DNA of 64,000 bases from Nothophaeocryptopus gaeumannii (lineage: Eukaryota > Ascomycota > Dothideomycetes > Mycosphaerellales > Mycosphaerellaceae): NCBI GenBank assembly GCA_031771865.1, contig JASISA010000026.1, positions 1,364,001 to 1,428,000 on the forward strand, read 5' to 3'. A program made the position numbers and the translations under genes. Positions 29,046-38,811 of this stretch are shown here, piece after piece; within the stretch, counting starts at the first letter, position 1, and each line of letters starts with the position of its first letter. Below the pieces are notes generated by a model, which was given only the letters and a program-made list of their open reading frames with translations, made no database searches and had not been told where the DNA came from.

Positions 29046-29510
29046 ATGGCCCAACGCGCCCCGAACCTCAAGTTCTCAATGCTCATAAGACGCCGCAAGG
29101 GCATGAGCGAAGAAGAATTCCATAGATATTGGACCGAGGTCCACGCACCGATGGTCGAAAATTGGCTGCAGAAACACGGCGTCGTTCGTTATGTTCAATT
29201 CCACACACCAGGACATACAAAGACGCAATCCACCGAGGTCTGGACGGGTTTAGGAGGCTCCAACGTGTTACAATTTGATGGACATGTTGAGTTGACGGTG
29301 AGTTACCGGTGTCAGGGGTCTTGCCGGGCTGATGAGTAGTGCTAGGTCCCAAACGTCGATGCCCTGAAAGCCGCGCTTGCAGATCCGTATTATGAATCGA
29401 CCGTCCTGGCAGATGAGGCGAAGTTCATTGATGCTGAAAATAGTTTCCGGACCTGCGGATGGGAGGAGTTGAAAATTACCGAGGGCAATGTGGTAAGAGG
29501 GACGCAGTAA
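29046..29510 (+). CDS. EthD-domain dimeric alpha/beta-barrel protein
   Basis: Exons 29046-29297 and 29346-29510, with a 48-nt intron (29298-29345, GTGAGT..GCTAG), give 138 residues. The pattern KFSMLIRRRKGMSEEEFHRYWTEVHAPMV is the EthD signature, followed by YVQFHTPGH and, after the intron, ADPYYESTVLADEAKFID. EthD proteins are small homodimers of the dimeric alpha/beta-barrel fold. In fungi some act on aromatic polyketide intermediates (decarboxylation or dehydration); others have unknown substrates. The position near an ACP-thioesterase and a dehydrogenase relic is suggestive only. Confidence 0.85.
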
Positions 29511-29701
29511 GGATCAAGGTGGGCAAGGTCGATGATAGGAAGAAATGCCGAAGTCGAAGAAATCTCTATTACCATCGCACATGCAACACGCTCGCTAAGT
29601 GCAGCGCAGCCGAAAGAATCGAAAGTGGCAGTTGTCAGTTGAACGACAATCTAGCAAAGAGGAAGGCACGCACAAGTATACAATACGCCACCCAGCAGTT
29701 A

Positions 29702-32700
29702 TCAAGTCATTCTTCCCTTACCCTTCCCGTTCCCATTGGATGCCAGGGTTGGAAAATCATCTCCAGCGGCCTCCCTACTCTGCTGTTCAGCCATGCTCAA
29801 TTGAATCGCAAAGTCCAAGTCATCCATCTCGACACCTTGGCTTGACGCAGCAAGAGCAGGCGAAGGGCGTGGCGACGTCTTGTTCGAGTGAGGCTTTCTG
29901 TTCTTCGGCTTGGCATGACGAATAGGAATGTCGTACGCTGATGCCGGCGAAGAGGCAAGGCTTTGGCGGATGGCCTCCTCGATATCAGCATCGAGTTGTT
30001 CGTCCGTCTTAGAAGCGGTCTGGTGCGGCGATGGAGACTGCGCAGGTGTCGGTTCACCGGTGGTGGGCGTGCTAAAATCAGAGCTGGAAGCAGCAGTGCT
30101 ATTCGCAGCACTGGTGTCTGAGCCGCGGCGCAAGTTCTCCCGCTCAAAGGCCTCTTGAGATAGCATCGCAGCATACGCTATCATTTCTTCCTCATTGCCA
30201 TCTAGAAACTCGGTGCCGAAACGACCAGCAAACCGCTGCGAGTCTTTCTTGCGCTGCTCTTTCTCTCGTGTGAGCTCGAACTTCTCGTTCTCAATATAGT
30301 GCTTCAGGTTGCCTCTGACGGCGCCAGAGAACCGCTCACCGCCGTTGTTGCTACCACGCTCAGACCGGCGGAGACGACGCTTGCTTGACTTGTATTGATC
30401 GGCAGCTGAGGAGCTGTATGACCAATACCGCAGATGCAGTCCTAGCGAGACCATGCCACGAAGTACGGTTGGGTCAGGATCTAGGCAGACTGCACCAGCA
30501 GCATAGAGATTTATGCCCACGCCTTGAGCAGATGCTTGAGCCTGCACCAGCCTTCGCCGGGCTCGCGAAGAGTGTCTTGAATGAAGTGTCCGAATGGGTT
30601 GCGTCTCAGATGCCAATGGATCCCAAGCCTGCACCAGACCATCATTGCCGCCATGAACCAGATACAGAGACGACAGAGCCAGGCAGGAGATCTCCGGCGA
30701 GTCGGTGTGGATGATGCGTACTGGGTCGATAGTGTTGATCGTGTCGACAGAGCGAGAGACCGGAGCGCGCATGTCCCATACTAGAACCATTCCTAGTCTG
30801 GTGCCAGCCGCGAACAGTCTGGCTCGTTGACCAGGAACATCCGACGGACTGGCGACAGGCTCATTATTGGACATTGGCGTTAGCGATGGCGAGGATGCAG
30901 TCGATCTAACGGAGAAGCTGAGCAGTGGATCTTCGGACGTTGTCTGAATGGCAAAGTTCGACATGTCGATACTTGTGCACAAGATCTGGACATTCTTCAG
31001 TCCAGACAAGGAGAACACCGTTGCGCGCCACTCTTCCGTCATGGGACGAGGAGTGATGGAGCCGGTGAAGTCTTCCTGGGCAAGCGAATCTTCAAGTCGC
31101 TCGAATGAAAATGTTGCAGTTGGGGACGAGACTGGCGATGCATGTCCGCCGAAGAGAGATGGCGGGCTGGACGCCTCAGTGCTGGCCGCTGTCAGAGGTG
31201 GTGTCGATGTTGAACCGTCTGGTCGATCCTGGAATCTGCGGCGGCTATAACGCTTGACATTGGCCGATGAGTCTTCTTCCAGTCCACATTCAAGGACGAC
31301 GATATTCTCGCCAGCGTTGTGATCATCGTCACCAGCAAAATCAACTTCCAGCTTCCTTCGCATATCCCAACCGATGCAGATTCTCTGAAAGTCTTTCGGC
31401 TTTCGAGCAGCGAAAGCTTCAATCTCGTGAGTCTCAGCCTCGATCTGCTGCTTGCTAAGGCACATGCCATTCCAAGACGAGCGTGGAGAGTAGCTGCCGT
31501 CCACACTGGCTTCCGCGTAAGAATCAAGCTTGGCAACGCGTCTACTCAACTCGACGGTGTTCCAATACACGCTACGGCCTGTTGCCCACGCCATGCGCTC
31601 AAGTGATTCCTCATCCAGACGGGTTCCTCGCTCGACATGCGGTCGCTTGGGGAACTTCGTGAGGTAGAAAACTTCGCCCAGGGCATTAAGCACAACAGCC
31701 CATATGCGGTTTTGCGCGTATCGCTTCAGGCTGTACTCGTTGTCCACAGAAATGGCGATGATAGGAACACCGGGACTGATGACCCAGCGAGCAGTCATTT
31801 CACCGCGACCAAAGCGCTGATCACGATTGTTGCCATTGGTAGTCGCACCAAGACTATACGCCGTAACAACGCCCAGCGAAGATCCGGAGAGTATGCCGAC
31901 AAGACCTTCAGTCATGGAAGGGATAGAGGCAGACTTGGCCATCCAAACAGAGGTTATCGATTCGGTACTCGAAGCGATTCTGGGAATACCAAGCTCTGGT
32001 ACGGACATTGCAGACGAGAAAAGCAGGAAGCGGCCACGCATTTCTTCCATGGAACGATAGTAGGTCATGCCGCCGGGAGAGCCTTCGCCAAAAACCATAC
32101 CGTATGGCTGACTGATATCCATCGAGTTCGGAACGCCGACGGCATCGCCGGGTCCCAGTCCGTACTGCGCATCACCAGGGAACCTCTCGGCAAACTGCAG
32201 AAAGACCTGCGGATCCGACAAGCCCCAGCTGTCCACTTTGGCGGCAGTAGGATCGCTGCTGGTCGCCGTTCCAACGTCATCCGCGCCATGCACAAAGCGC
32301 GGCAAGCGTTTGCTCAATCCAGTCCCAAAGGTAGCGTGGATATGGTTGATGGTGGTGAATAGAGACGAGTTGTAGTCGATTGTAGGAGTAACGGTGTTGC
32401 CACGGGTCGAGTGAGCTGCTTGAACAGGCTTACCGCGCGACAATGAGCGCAGCAGCCTGGTACGCAAGATATACTCGCTCCGCCAGGAAGCCAGAGCGGT
32501 CAGACGCGTGAAAGCGCGGCGCTCTGACCGCACGATAGTTTGAGCTGCGGCATCGTCCTCGAGCAGAGCTGCGTTGATCGAATCGGGACCAGGAAAGTAA
32601 TGCGCGAACGCGGTTCTCCAGGCGTGAGGGCCGGTAACGAGTTCGTGGAAACGCTTAGATACGAGCGATACAGAGGCGAGATCTGTAGGCGTAAGATGCG

Positions 32701-33186
32701 CCAATGAATGTGTCAAGACCTCTGCTGCTTGTCAGACTGGTCCATCTTCCACATTTCTCCATGCGCTACGCGTGGGCACTTACCATTTGGCAATTCCTGG
32801 ATAGGAGAGCGCTTATCGCCGGGCAGACGAGGCTTCTTGATGACCTCAAATGCAGGACCTTGATTCTTTCTTACTGGTGGTGTAGACGCTTTCTCATACT
32901 CTTCAACTCGATTGCGCGCAGGCGGCGAAGGCGTGTCCCTGTTGCGGCTCACTCCCCGCTTCTCATTGACAGAAGCACCACTTGACTCCTGCAACGATGC
33001 AGCGAGAGCCGCGTCGAGTGCGAGCTGCTCCTCTGTTGTTGTCGTACCTGCTCCACGGCTTTCGCCTGGTGGTAGGTCGACTGCTGCGGGTGGGTGATGA
33101 AGGCCATGCTGGGAAGAAGTGTCGTGCTGCTCGGAGGTGTCCTGTGTGGTCGCGGTATCCAAATACGCGGAGGACTCTGGTTGCAT
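29702..33186 (-). CDS. F-box / WD-repeat protein with ubiquitin-interacting motifs (Ufo1-like)
   Basis: Exons complement 32784-33186 and 29702-32724, with a 59-nt intron, encode 1141 residues. The junction completes the F-box: QELPNAEVLTHSLAHLTPTD then LASVSLVSKRFHELV (about residues 130-165). WD-like blades include RLGMVLVWDMRAPV and YLVHGGNDGLVQAWDPLA. Three ubiquitin-interacting motifs are visible: EEQLALDAALAASLQES near the N-terminus, and DEQLDADIEEAIRQSLAS and EMDDLDFAIQLSMAEQ near the C-terminus. F-box + WD + UIM is the architecture of yeast Ufo1, an SCF substrate receptor, though one UIM here is N-terminal. The likely role is choosing substrates for SCF ubiquitin ligase. ATG 33186 is the first in frame. 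Confidence 0.85.
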
Positions 33187-33610
33187 AAAACGGCTGGCGA
33201 AGGTCTAGGTGTATGCGTCGGACTGAGCCAGATTCTCCTGGGTCAGTCGGTCTTCGGGTATGCAGCGGGCAGCGAACGTGCGAAGAGCGTGTGGCGGTTT
33301 GGTTGTTGTTCGAGGGAGAAATGCGATGTGACGTGTTTGACAAAGAACACATTCTCCAAGATGGCCTGAGGCAGCACATGAAGATGACCCCTACCTCCAG
33401 ACGGGGGGACCCATGGTCGCACGGTGGAGCTGAGCTGGAGGTGATGACTACGCATAGCAGAAATATCAAGACCATGTACGCAACAGAATTCGCCTTCAAT
33501 TGCCTCAGAGCATGTCGGAATATGTGTCGACGACACGATGGCGAATGCGACTGGGCATCGACAGACTCATCGGAGCGCGCTATGACAGCCCGTAGAGAAT
33601 ACGTACCGCA
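33187..33610. other. Intergenic, divergent
   Basis: About 420 bases between the Ufo1-like gene and the HET pseudogene. Promoter region of the former; no gene recognised. Confidence 0.4.
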
Positions 33611-34222
33611 ATGGCTGAGACATCACGACATACGCAAGATCGTGGCAAGCAGCTGAAGTGGGCGAAGAACTGGAGGTATCTAAATCCAGCTATCTCCCCT
33701 GGTGAAGAGAACAGTGTATCATCGGAAACAGGAGATAGCTCCGCCGAGAACTCCAGGCCAGGAAGCGAGCTACCCTCAGATGATGAGGAAGATGAAATCG
33801 ATCCTTGCAGCTGCAACAGCGACACGGTAGCCAATTTTGGAACCTTTGATCGAAGCTTACGCCTTACCTCGCCTTCAGCAGCGCCCTAATGCTGTCACTA
33901 CATTGCCGTCTCATACTGCTGGTCAAGTATTGGCAAAGCTCCTTACACCGGCAGTCCCTTCTGTATCCGTTCAGGAGGTGACGACTCGAGTCGTCCTCCT
34001 TTGTGCCCGCCGGCTTCACTCGACAGAGCCATTCAATACGCCAGCTGGAAGCAAATGCCATTCATCTGGATCGACCAAGAGTGCATCGATCAGAGTAGCC
34101 TTGAAAACAAGAACGTCGGTATTCAAAGTATGGAGGGCCTTGAAGGATGTACAGGTGCTTGCGGACGGCCATTCGGCGAGTTGTCAAGGAATGGTGTCTG
34201 GACTATGGCAAGGCAGCGATGA
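33611..34222 (+). pseudogene. HET-domain (heterokaryon incompatibility) gene fragment
   Basis: From ATG 33611 (MAETSRHTQDRGKQ) an acidic, Ser-rich N-terminus runs to a TAA at 33887-33889. The same frame then continues at once with YIAVSYCWSSIGKAPYTG and RAIQYASWKQMPFIWIDQEC then IDQSSLENKN. These are the hallmark blocks of the HET domain (YxAlSYxWG and lWIDqxCINQ). The frame ends at 34222 without the rest of the domain (QvxxMxxIYxxA and beyond). A stop inside plus the missing C-terminal part indicate a pseudogene or truncated relic. An intact HET protein would trigger cell death on fusion of unlike strains. Confidence 0.75.
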
Positions 34223-34375
34223 GTACGAGGAGATAGTGACTTTGCGGTAGGAACATTTGAAGTTCATTGAGCGTCACGCTGGTATCATTCAAAAGTCGCC
34301 CATCACAGTCACCTACAACGCCGCACACAACTCCGCTGCTCCAAGCCCAACGCCCGCATGCCCATTCCCTACAAC

Positions 34376-37363
34376 TTACAAGTCCTCAACAGCGCAGTTC
34401 GGGTGGACGACGTAAATCGTCTTGCCAGCGGCCTCCAAACCAGTCCCATCTTCCTCAGCCAGACCCTCGCCTTGAATCTTCATCAGGACATTATTCTGTT
34501 GCCGAAGTCAGCACGACGATCACACACGCAAGAGGACAAACTTCTCGACTTACCTTGACCATCCTCTTCAAGACTTTCTTCGCCAACGTCCTCTGTTCCT
34601 CCAAAGCCTCCGCTCCTTGGAGCGAGTCTTCAATACTCTCCACATACGACAAAATCAGATCCTCCTCTTCAACACCATCCTCGGCTACAGTCTGGTCCCG
34701 ATTCACTCTCCTCAGCATCGTATTCTGGATGCGAATGAAATCGTCGAACTTAATCTGCGTCTTCGGCCTCTGCGGTGCAGGAGTCTGAGAAGCTCTGACA
34801 GAAGGCGTACCGCGCTGGCCCTCCTCTTCCATCTGCGCATCGCCGTCTTCATCAGCACCGCCGGCTTCGGCATCTCCCATAGCAGCATCTTCCTCGTCCT
34901 CGAATTCGACGTCGTCCTTCTCGACCGAGATGATACTCTGTTGAAGAAGCTTAAATGCCTCGTCGACGAAGTCGGGAGTCACCTCGTCGACACAGTTGGC
35001 CTTGGCGATAGCTTCGCTAAGACGGATGAGTGACTCCAGTTGACGGACCGTGATGCGGTACGAGTTGCGTCCGATTCCGCCTTGAGCATCGTCTGACCTC
35101 AACTCCTTGTATTTCTTCACCAGGTATGTCTTTGCCTGCTCGGTGAAGACGGGCTGGAAGAGACGAGCAAAACGAATATATCGCTGCAACTGCTCGGTGC
35201 TAAACTCAGGCTCGATAGCGGCGTCTCGGTTCTGATGCAAACCGACAATGTGCGTGGCAAGGTGCTCGTCAATTTGCTCATTGCACTCGTCCAGAACGAC
35301 AAAAAATAGATCGAAACGTGACATGATCGGTGCGCTCATGTTGATGTTTGCTCGGAGTGTAGTCTTGCGATTGTAGCGACCTCCCACAGGATTGGCTGCT
35401 GCGAGAATGCTTGTCCGAGCGTTGAGTGTAGCCTGGATACCGGCTTTGGCGATAGAGATGGTCTGCTGTTCCATAGCTTCGTGAATGGCGACTTGATCCG
35501 CGATGTCCATCTTGTCGAACTCGTCGATCGCGCAGATGCCATTATCAGCCAGCATCAGGGCACCGGCTTCGATGGTGAATTCTCCAGTCTCCTCGTCTTT
35601 TACGACGGCGGCTGTAAGACCTGCTGCCGAAGAGGCCTTGCCAGATGTGTAGACTGCCCTCGGCAGGAAAGAGCAGATGTACTTCAGGAATTGCGACTTG
35701 CTCGTGGATGGATCACCAACGATGCAGATGTTGATGTCGCCACGAAGTGCCATGCCTTCTGGTGTGACTTTGCTGACACCGCTCATCAGCTGCAGCAAGA
35801 GACCCTTCTTGACGATGGTGTGCCCGTAGACCATAGGAGCGAGGGAATCGACGAGCCTCATGTAGATGTTGTCGGACTGGACCATCTCTCGTAGCTCATC
35901 AATCTCGGCTGGCGTGAGGGTATCGAGGTAGTGTTGCTGTGCCAGCTCGCCACTTGTTGCATCATCGTCCACCTGCTGACCCAGCGATGTCATGATGCTG
36001 GCGGCTTGACCCTTCAGGTTCTGGCTTGAGCTTTGTCCTTGTGTGGACGCGTCTGGGGTGATCATGTTGGCCAAGAAAGCCATCCGGTAGGTCAAATCTC
36101 TCACACCGAGTGCCTTCAAACCGGACACACCCGCGCCTCCAGTATCAGCTCCACGTGGTGCTTGAGAGTCTCGCACAGCTTGAACTCTCTGACCTGGAAC
36201 GCGGAATTGGCTGACGTCTGGCACCACGATCAACGCACCAGTGAAGATGCACTTCTCGCCAGCCTTCGCCCGATCCACCATCTCTCCTCGTAAGATGACA
36301 TCCATTGTTCGAGGCATGCTTCCAGTCGGAATCTCCGAGCTGTTCTCCTGAATTCGCACCTTCTGCCAATCGATGAATGTGCTCTGTCGGATATCCAGTC
36401 GCCAGCCTTGACGATTACCGCAAGTCGCGTTTGGGCATTGTGTTGGCTCTGAGTATTTGAAGATTTGCTCGACATCTGGTACTACGCTGTTACAGGCTTC
36501 ACAAATGAATGTAGCCAAGTGTAGCTCGGGTCGCACTTCGGACGTTCTCGTGACAGTGCCTGAGATTGAGACCAGCTTGCCGATCTGCTCGGTTCTCAGT
36601 TGTCTGATTCTAGAGACGAGAGGCAGATTGTAGAATGCGATTGTGAAGATCTTGTCTGTCTGCTGGTTTGGTGTCTTTGTATTCAAGTTCTCGCCCTCTT
36701 CCTCAGACATGCTCTGAGTTGCCAGTGATGTGTCGGTTCTTGCCGTTGTCGAGCCTGGCTGTCTATGTTGCCGGTAATACTCTGGCTCGTATTTTGCAAT
36801 CAGACTGTTCAGCGCGCGCAGCATATAGGGCTGGAATCGATAGAAGTCGCCTTGAATCGCATTGGCCAGAATGCCTCGCTCGTGATCCACCAGGTGTGTA
36901 AAATCGACGTATAGCGTGGAGAGGGCGAACTGGCAGAGACCGTGAATCTGTGCGATGTAGTATTTGTTCGTTGTCACAGCACTAGAGGCTGGCTGTGCTG
37001 ATGAGGTTGGGTCTTCTGTGAAGCTACATCAAGTCAGCTTCAATATCTCCCTTTGGCATCATTGCTGTCATACTTCTCCAAGCAACGCTCAAACTGAATA
37101 CCCAGTGTCTCTGCGGTTGTGTCCACCACACGCGGAACATCTGGAGCGCCTGTCACTGCTCTCCTCGCGCCTCGTCTCCCAACAATCTCATCGTCCGCAA
37201 ATCCATCAATGTCGCTGTGCATGCCCGGAGTGCTGACAGAGGGCGGCCCTCTTGGACGAGATGAAGAACGGGCCTGCCGTCTCCTGCCGCCAGATGCATC
37301 CCTTCGAGGATCTTGTGGTGTGGCAGTGTTATCGGACATGATCGCATCGACGAGGGACGACAT
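34376..37363 (-). CDS. mcm6: DNA replication licensing factor Mcm6
   Basis: Subunit of the MCM2-7 replicative helicase. Exons: complement 37074-37363, 34554-37023 and 34376-34495, with introns of 50 and 58 nt, encode 959 residues. The junctions restore the family sequences CLENFTEDP and KRMVKNNVLMKIQGEG, and the protein ends YVVHPNCAVEDL as Mcm6 does. Zinc-finger cysteines are in ICEACNSV and QCPNATCGN. Walker A is GDPSTSKSQ, Walker B ICAIDEFDKM, and the arginine finger is in SRFDLFFVV. An acidic stretch (EDEEDAAMGDAEAGG) lies near residue 800. The first exon encodes a disordered Arg/Pro-rich tail. It is divergent from idi1. Confidence 0.97.
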
Positions 37364-37659
37364 CTTTGCTGTGCTTTATGTGAAACTCGGTGCGTATTGT
37401 TATCTGTAGAAGTGTTTTGCTGGAGGAGAAGTGGGAGGCCAGAGATAACGCGCTAGACAGTTTGGCAGGCGCGTCGCGCGTCGCGCGTCGCGCTCTGCCT
37501 GCCAGGAGTTGATTGGCCGACAGCCGAAGTGCCTGCAGGTGGAGGTGAGCGGTCCGAGCGGGCATATTCGAGCCTTCGAGAGTTGGGCTTCTCCAGACAG
37601 TTGAGAGCTTTCCTTGCCCACGCCACATACAACCGATACACTCCTAATCGCCTAGCAAT
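37364..37659. promoter_or_regulatory. Divergent promoter mcm6 / idi1 with CG-rich heptamer array
   Basis: The region holds three perfect tandem copies of GCGTCGC at 37471-37491, flanked by the inverted pair GGCAGGC (37464-37470) and GCCTGCC (37497-37503). The array repeats TCGCGC, which resembles MBF/E2F-type binding cores (ACGCGT, TTSGCGC) expected upstream of S-phase genes. Binding is inference. Confidence 0.55.
37471..37491. repeat. Three tandem 7-bp repeats (GCGTCGC)
   Basis: Exact heptamer copies at 37471-37477, 37478-37484 and 37485-37491, inside a hairpin-forming pair of 7-bp arms, between mcm6 and idi1. Confidence 0.9.
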
Positions 37660-38454
37660 ATGAGCTCGACAATGACAGTTACGCAGACTGCGTCTTCCGC
37701 CGAGAACATCCTTCGCCTCTTCCCCGAGATCAATACCAGTCTGGCACGGCAGACCACATCCGCGACCCAGGATGCCGACCTCGCAGGGTACGACGAAGAG
37801 CAGATTCGATTGATGGATGAGGTGTGCATTGTGCTCGACGACAATGATCTACCAATTGGCAGCGCCAGCAAGAAAGTCTGCCATCTCATGGAGAACATCA
37901 ACAAAGGTCTCCTTCACCGCGCGTTCTCTGTCTTCCTCTTCGACTCGCAGAACCGATTACTCTTGCAACAACGAGCCTCCGAGAAGATCACCTTCCCAGA
38001 CCTTTGGACGAACACATGTTGCTCGCACCCATTGGGCATCCCAGGCGAGACCGGGTCGACACTAGACGCAGCCATCATGGGTGTCAAGCGAGCAGCACAA
38101 CGGAAATTGGATCAAGAGCTAGGAATCAAGAAAGAGCAGGTACCAATTGAGAAGTTTGACTTCTTGACACGGATACACTACGTCGCTCCCAGCGATGGCA
38201 AGTGGGGCGAGCATGAGATTGACTACATTCTGTTCATCAAGGCGGATGTTGATCTTGAGCCCAACCCGAATGAGGTGCAAGCAACGAAGTATGTAACTGC
38301 GGAGGATTTGAAGGAGATGTTCAAGGATGACAAGCTCAAGTTTACGCCTTGGTTCAAGCTCATCTGCCAGAGCATGCTCTTCGAGTGGTGGCAGCACTTG
38401 GACAGCGGACTGGACAAGTATAAGGGCGAGAAGGAGATCAGGCGCATGTTGTGA
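37660..38454 (+). CDS. idi1: Isopentenyl-diphosphate delta-isomerase
   Basis: Interconverts isopentenyl and dimethylallyl diphosphate, feeding sterols, carotenoids and prenylation; cytosolic or peroxisomal in fungi. A single exon of 264 residues. Type I (Nudix-fold) motifs: the active-site Cys in LWTNTCCSHPL, GVKRAAQRKLDQELGI (Nudix-like helix), and the catalytic Glu in WGEHEIDYILF. Length and N-terminal extension match yeast Idi1. The start is ATG 37660 (MSSTMTVTQ). Confidence 0.96.
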   Translation: MSSTMTVTQTASSAENILRLFPEINTSLARQTTSATQDADLAGYDEEQIRLMDEVCIVLDDNDLPIGSASKKVCHLMENINKGLLHRAFSVFLFDSQNRLLLQQRASEKITFPDLWTNTCCSHPLGIPGETGSTLDAAIMGVKRAAQRKLDQELGIKKEQVPIEKFDFLTRIHYVAPSDGKWGEHEIDYILFIKADVDLEPNPNEVQATKYVTAEDLKEMFKDDKLKFTPWFKLICQSMLFEWWQHLDSGLDKYKGEKEIRRML

Positions 38455-38811
38455 GGACGCGAAGGTTGGGCGTGGCATTGGACGTTGTTTGTCGGTCTGC
38501 ATCACTGGCGTTGTCCTTTACGAGATACCAAAAGCTTCGATTGCAAGAGCATCAGGCTTAGAGACGGACTGAATGTGGATACGCGTGATATGATCAGGAA
38601 TTTTTGGCCAGTGTCTCGACTTTCTGCCGATTCTGTGCTGCCCATATACCCGGGAAGCTCCTTCCCAATCTGAACATACTGACCTTCCTCATGTGGGAGC
38701 TCCTTCCTCACTCACGGCACGCAGCTGATCCACCACTTGGCATCTGCCAGACTTCGACTTTCACTCTTGAGCCACCATGTAGAGGGTGCTTTCACACAGA
38801 CATCGGCCATT
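38455..38811. other. Intergenic
   Basis: 357 bases between idi1 and the next co-oriented gene; idi1 terminator and downstream promoter. Nothing distinctive. Confidence 0.4.
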
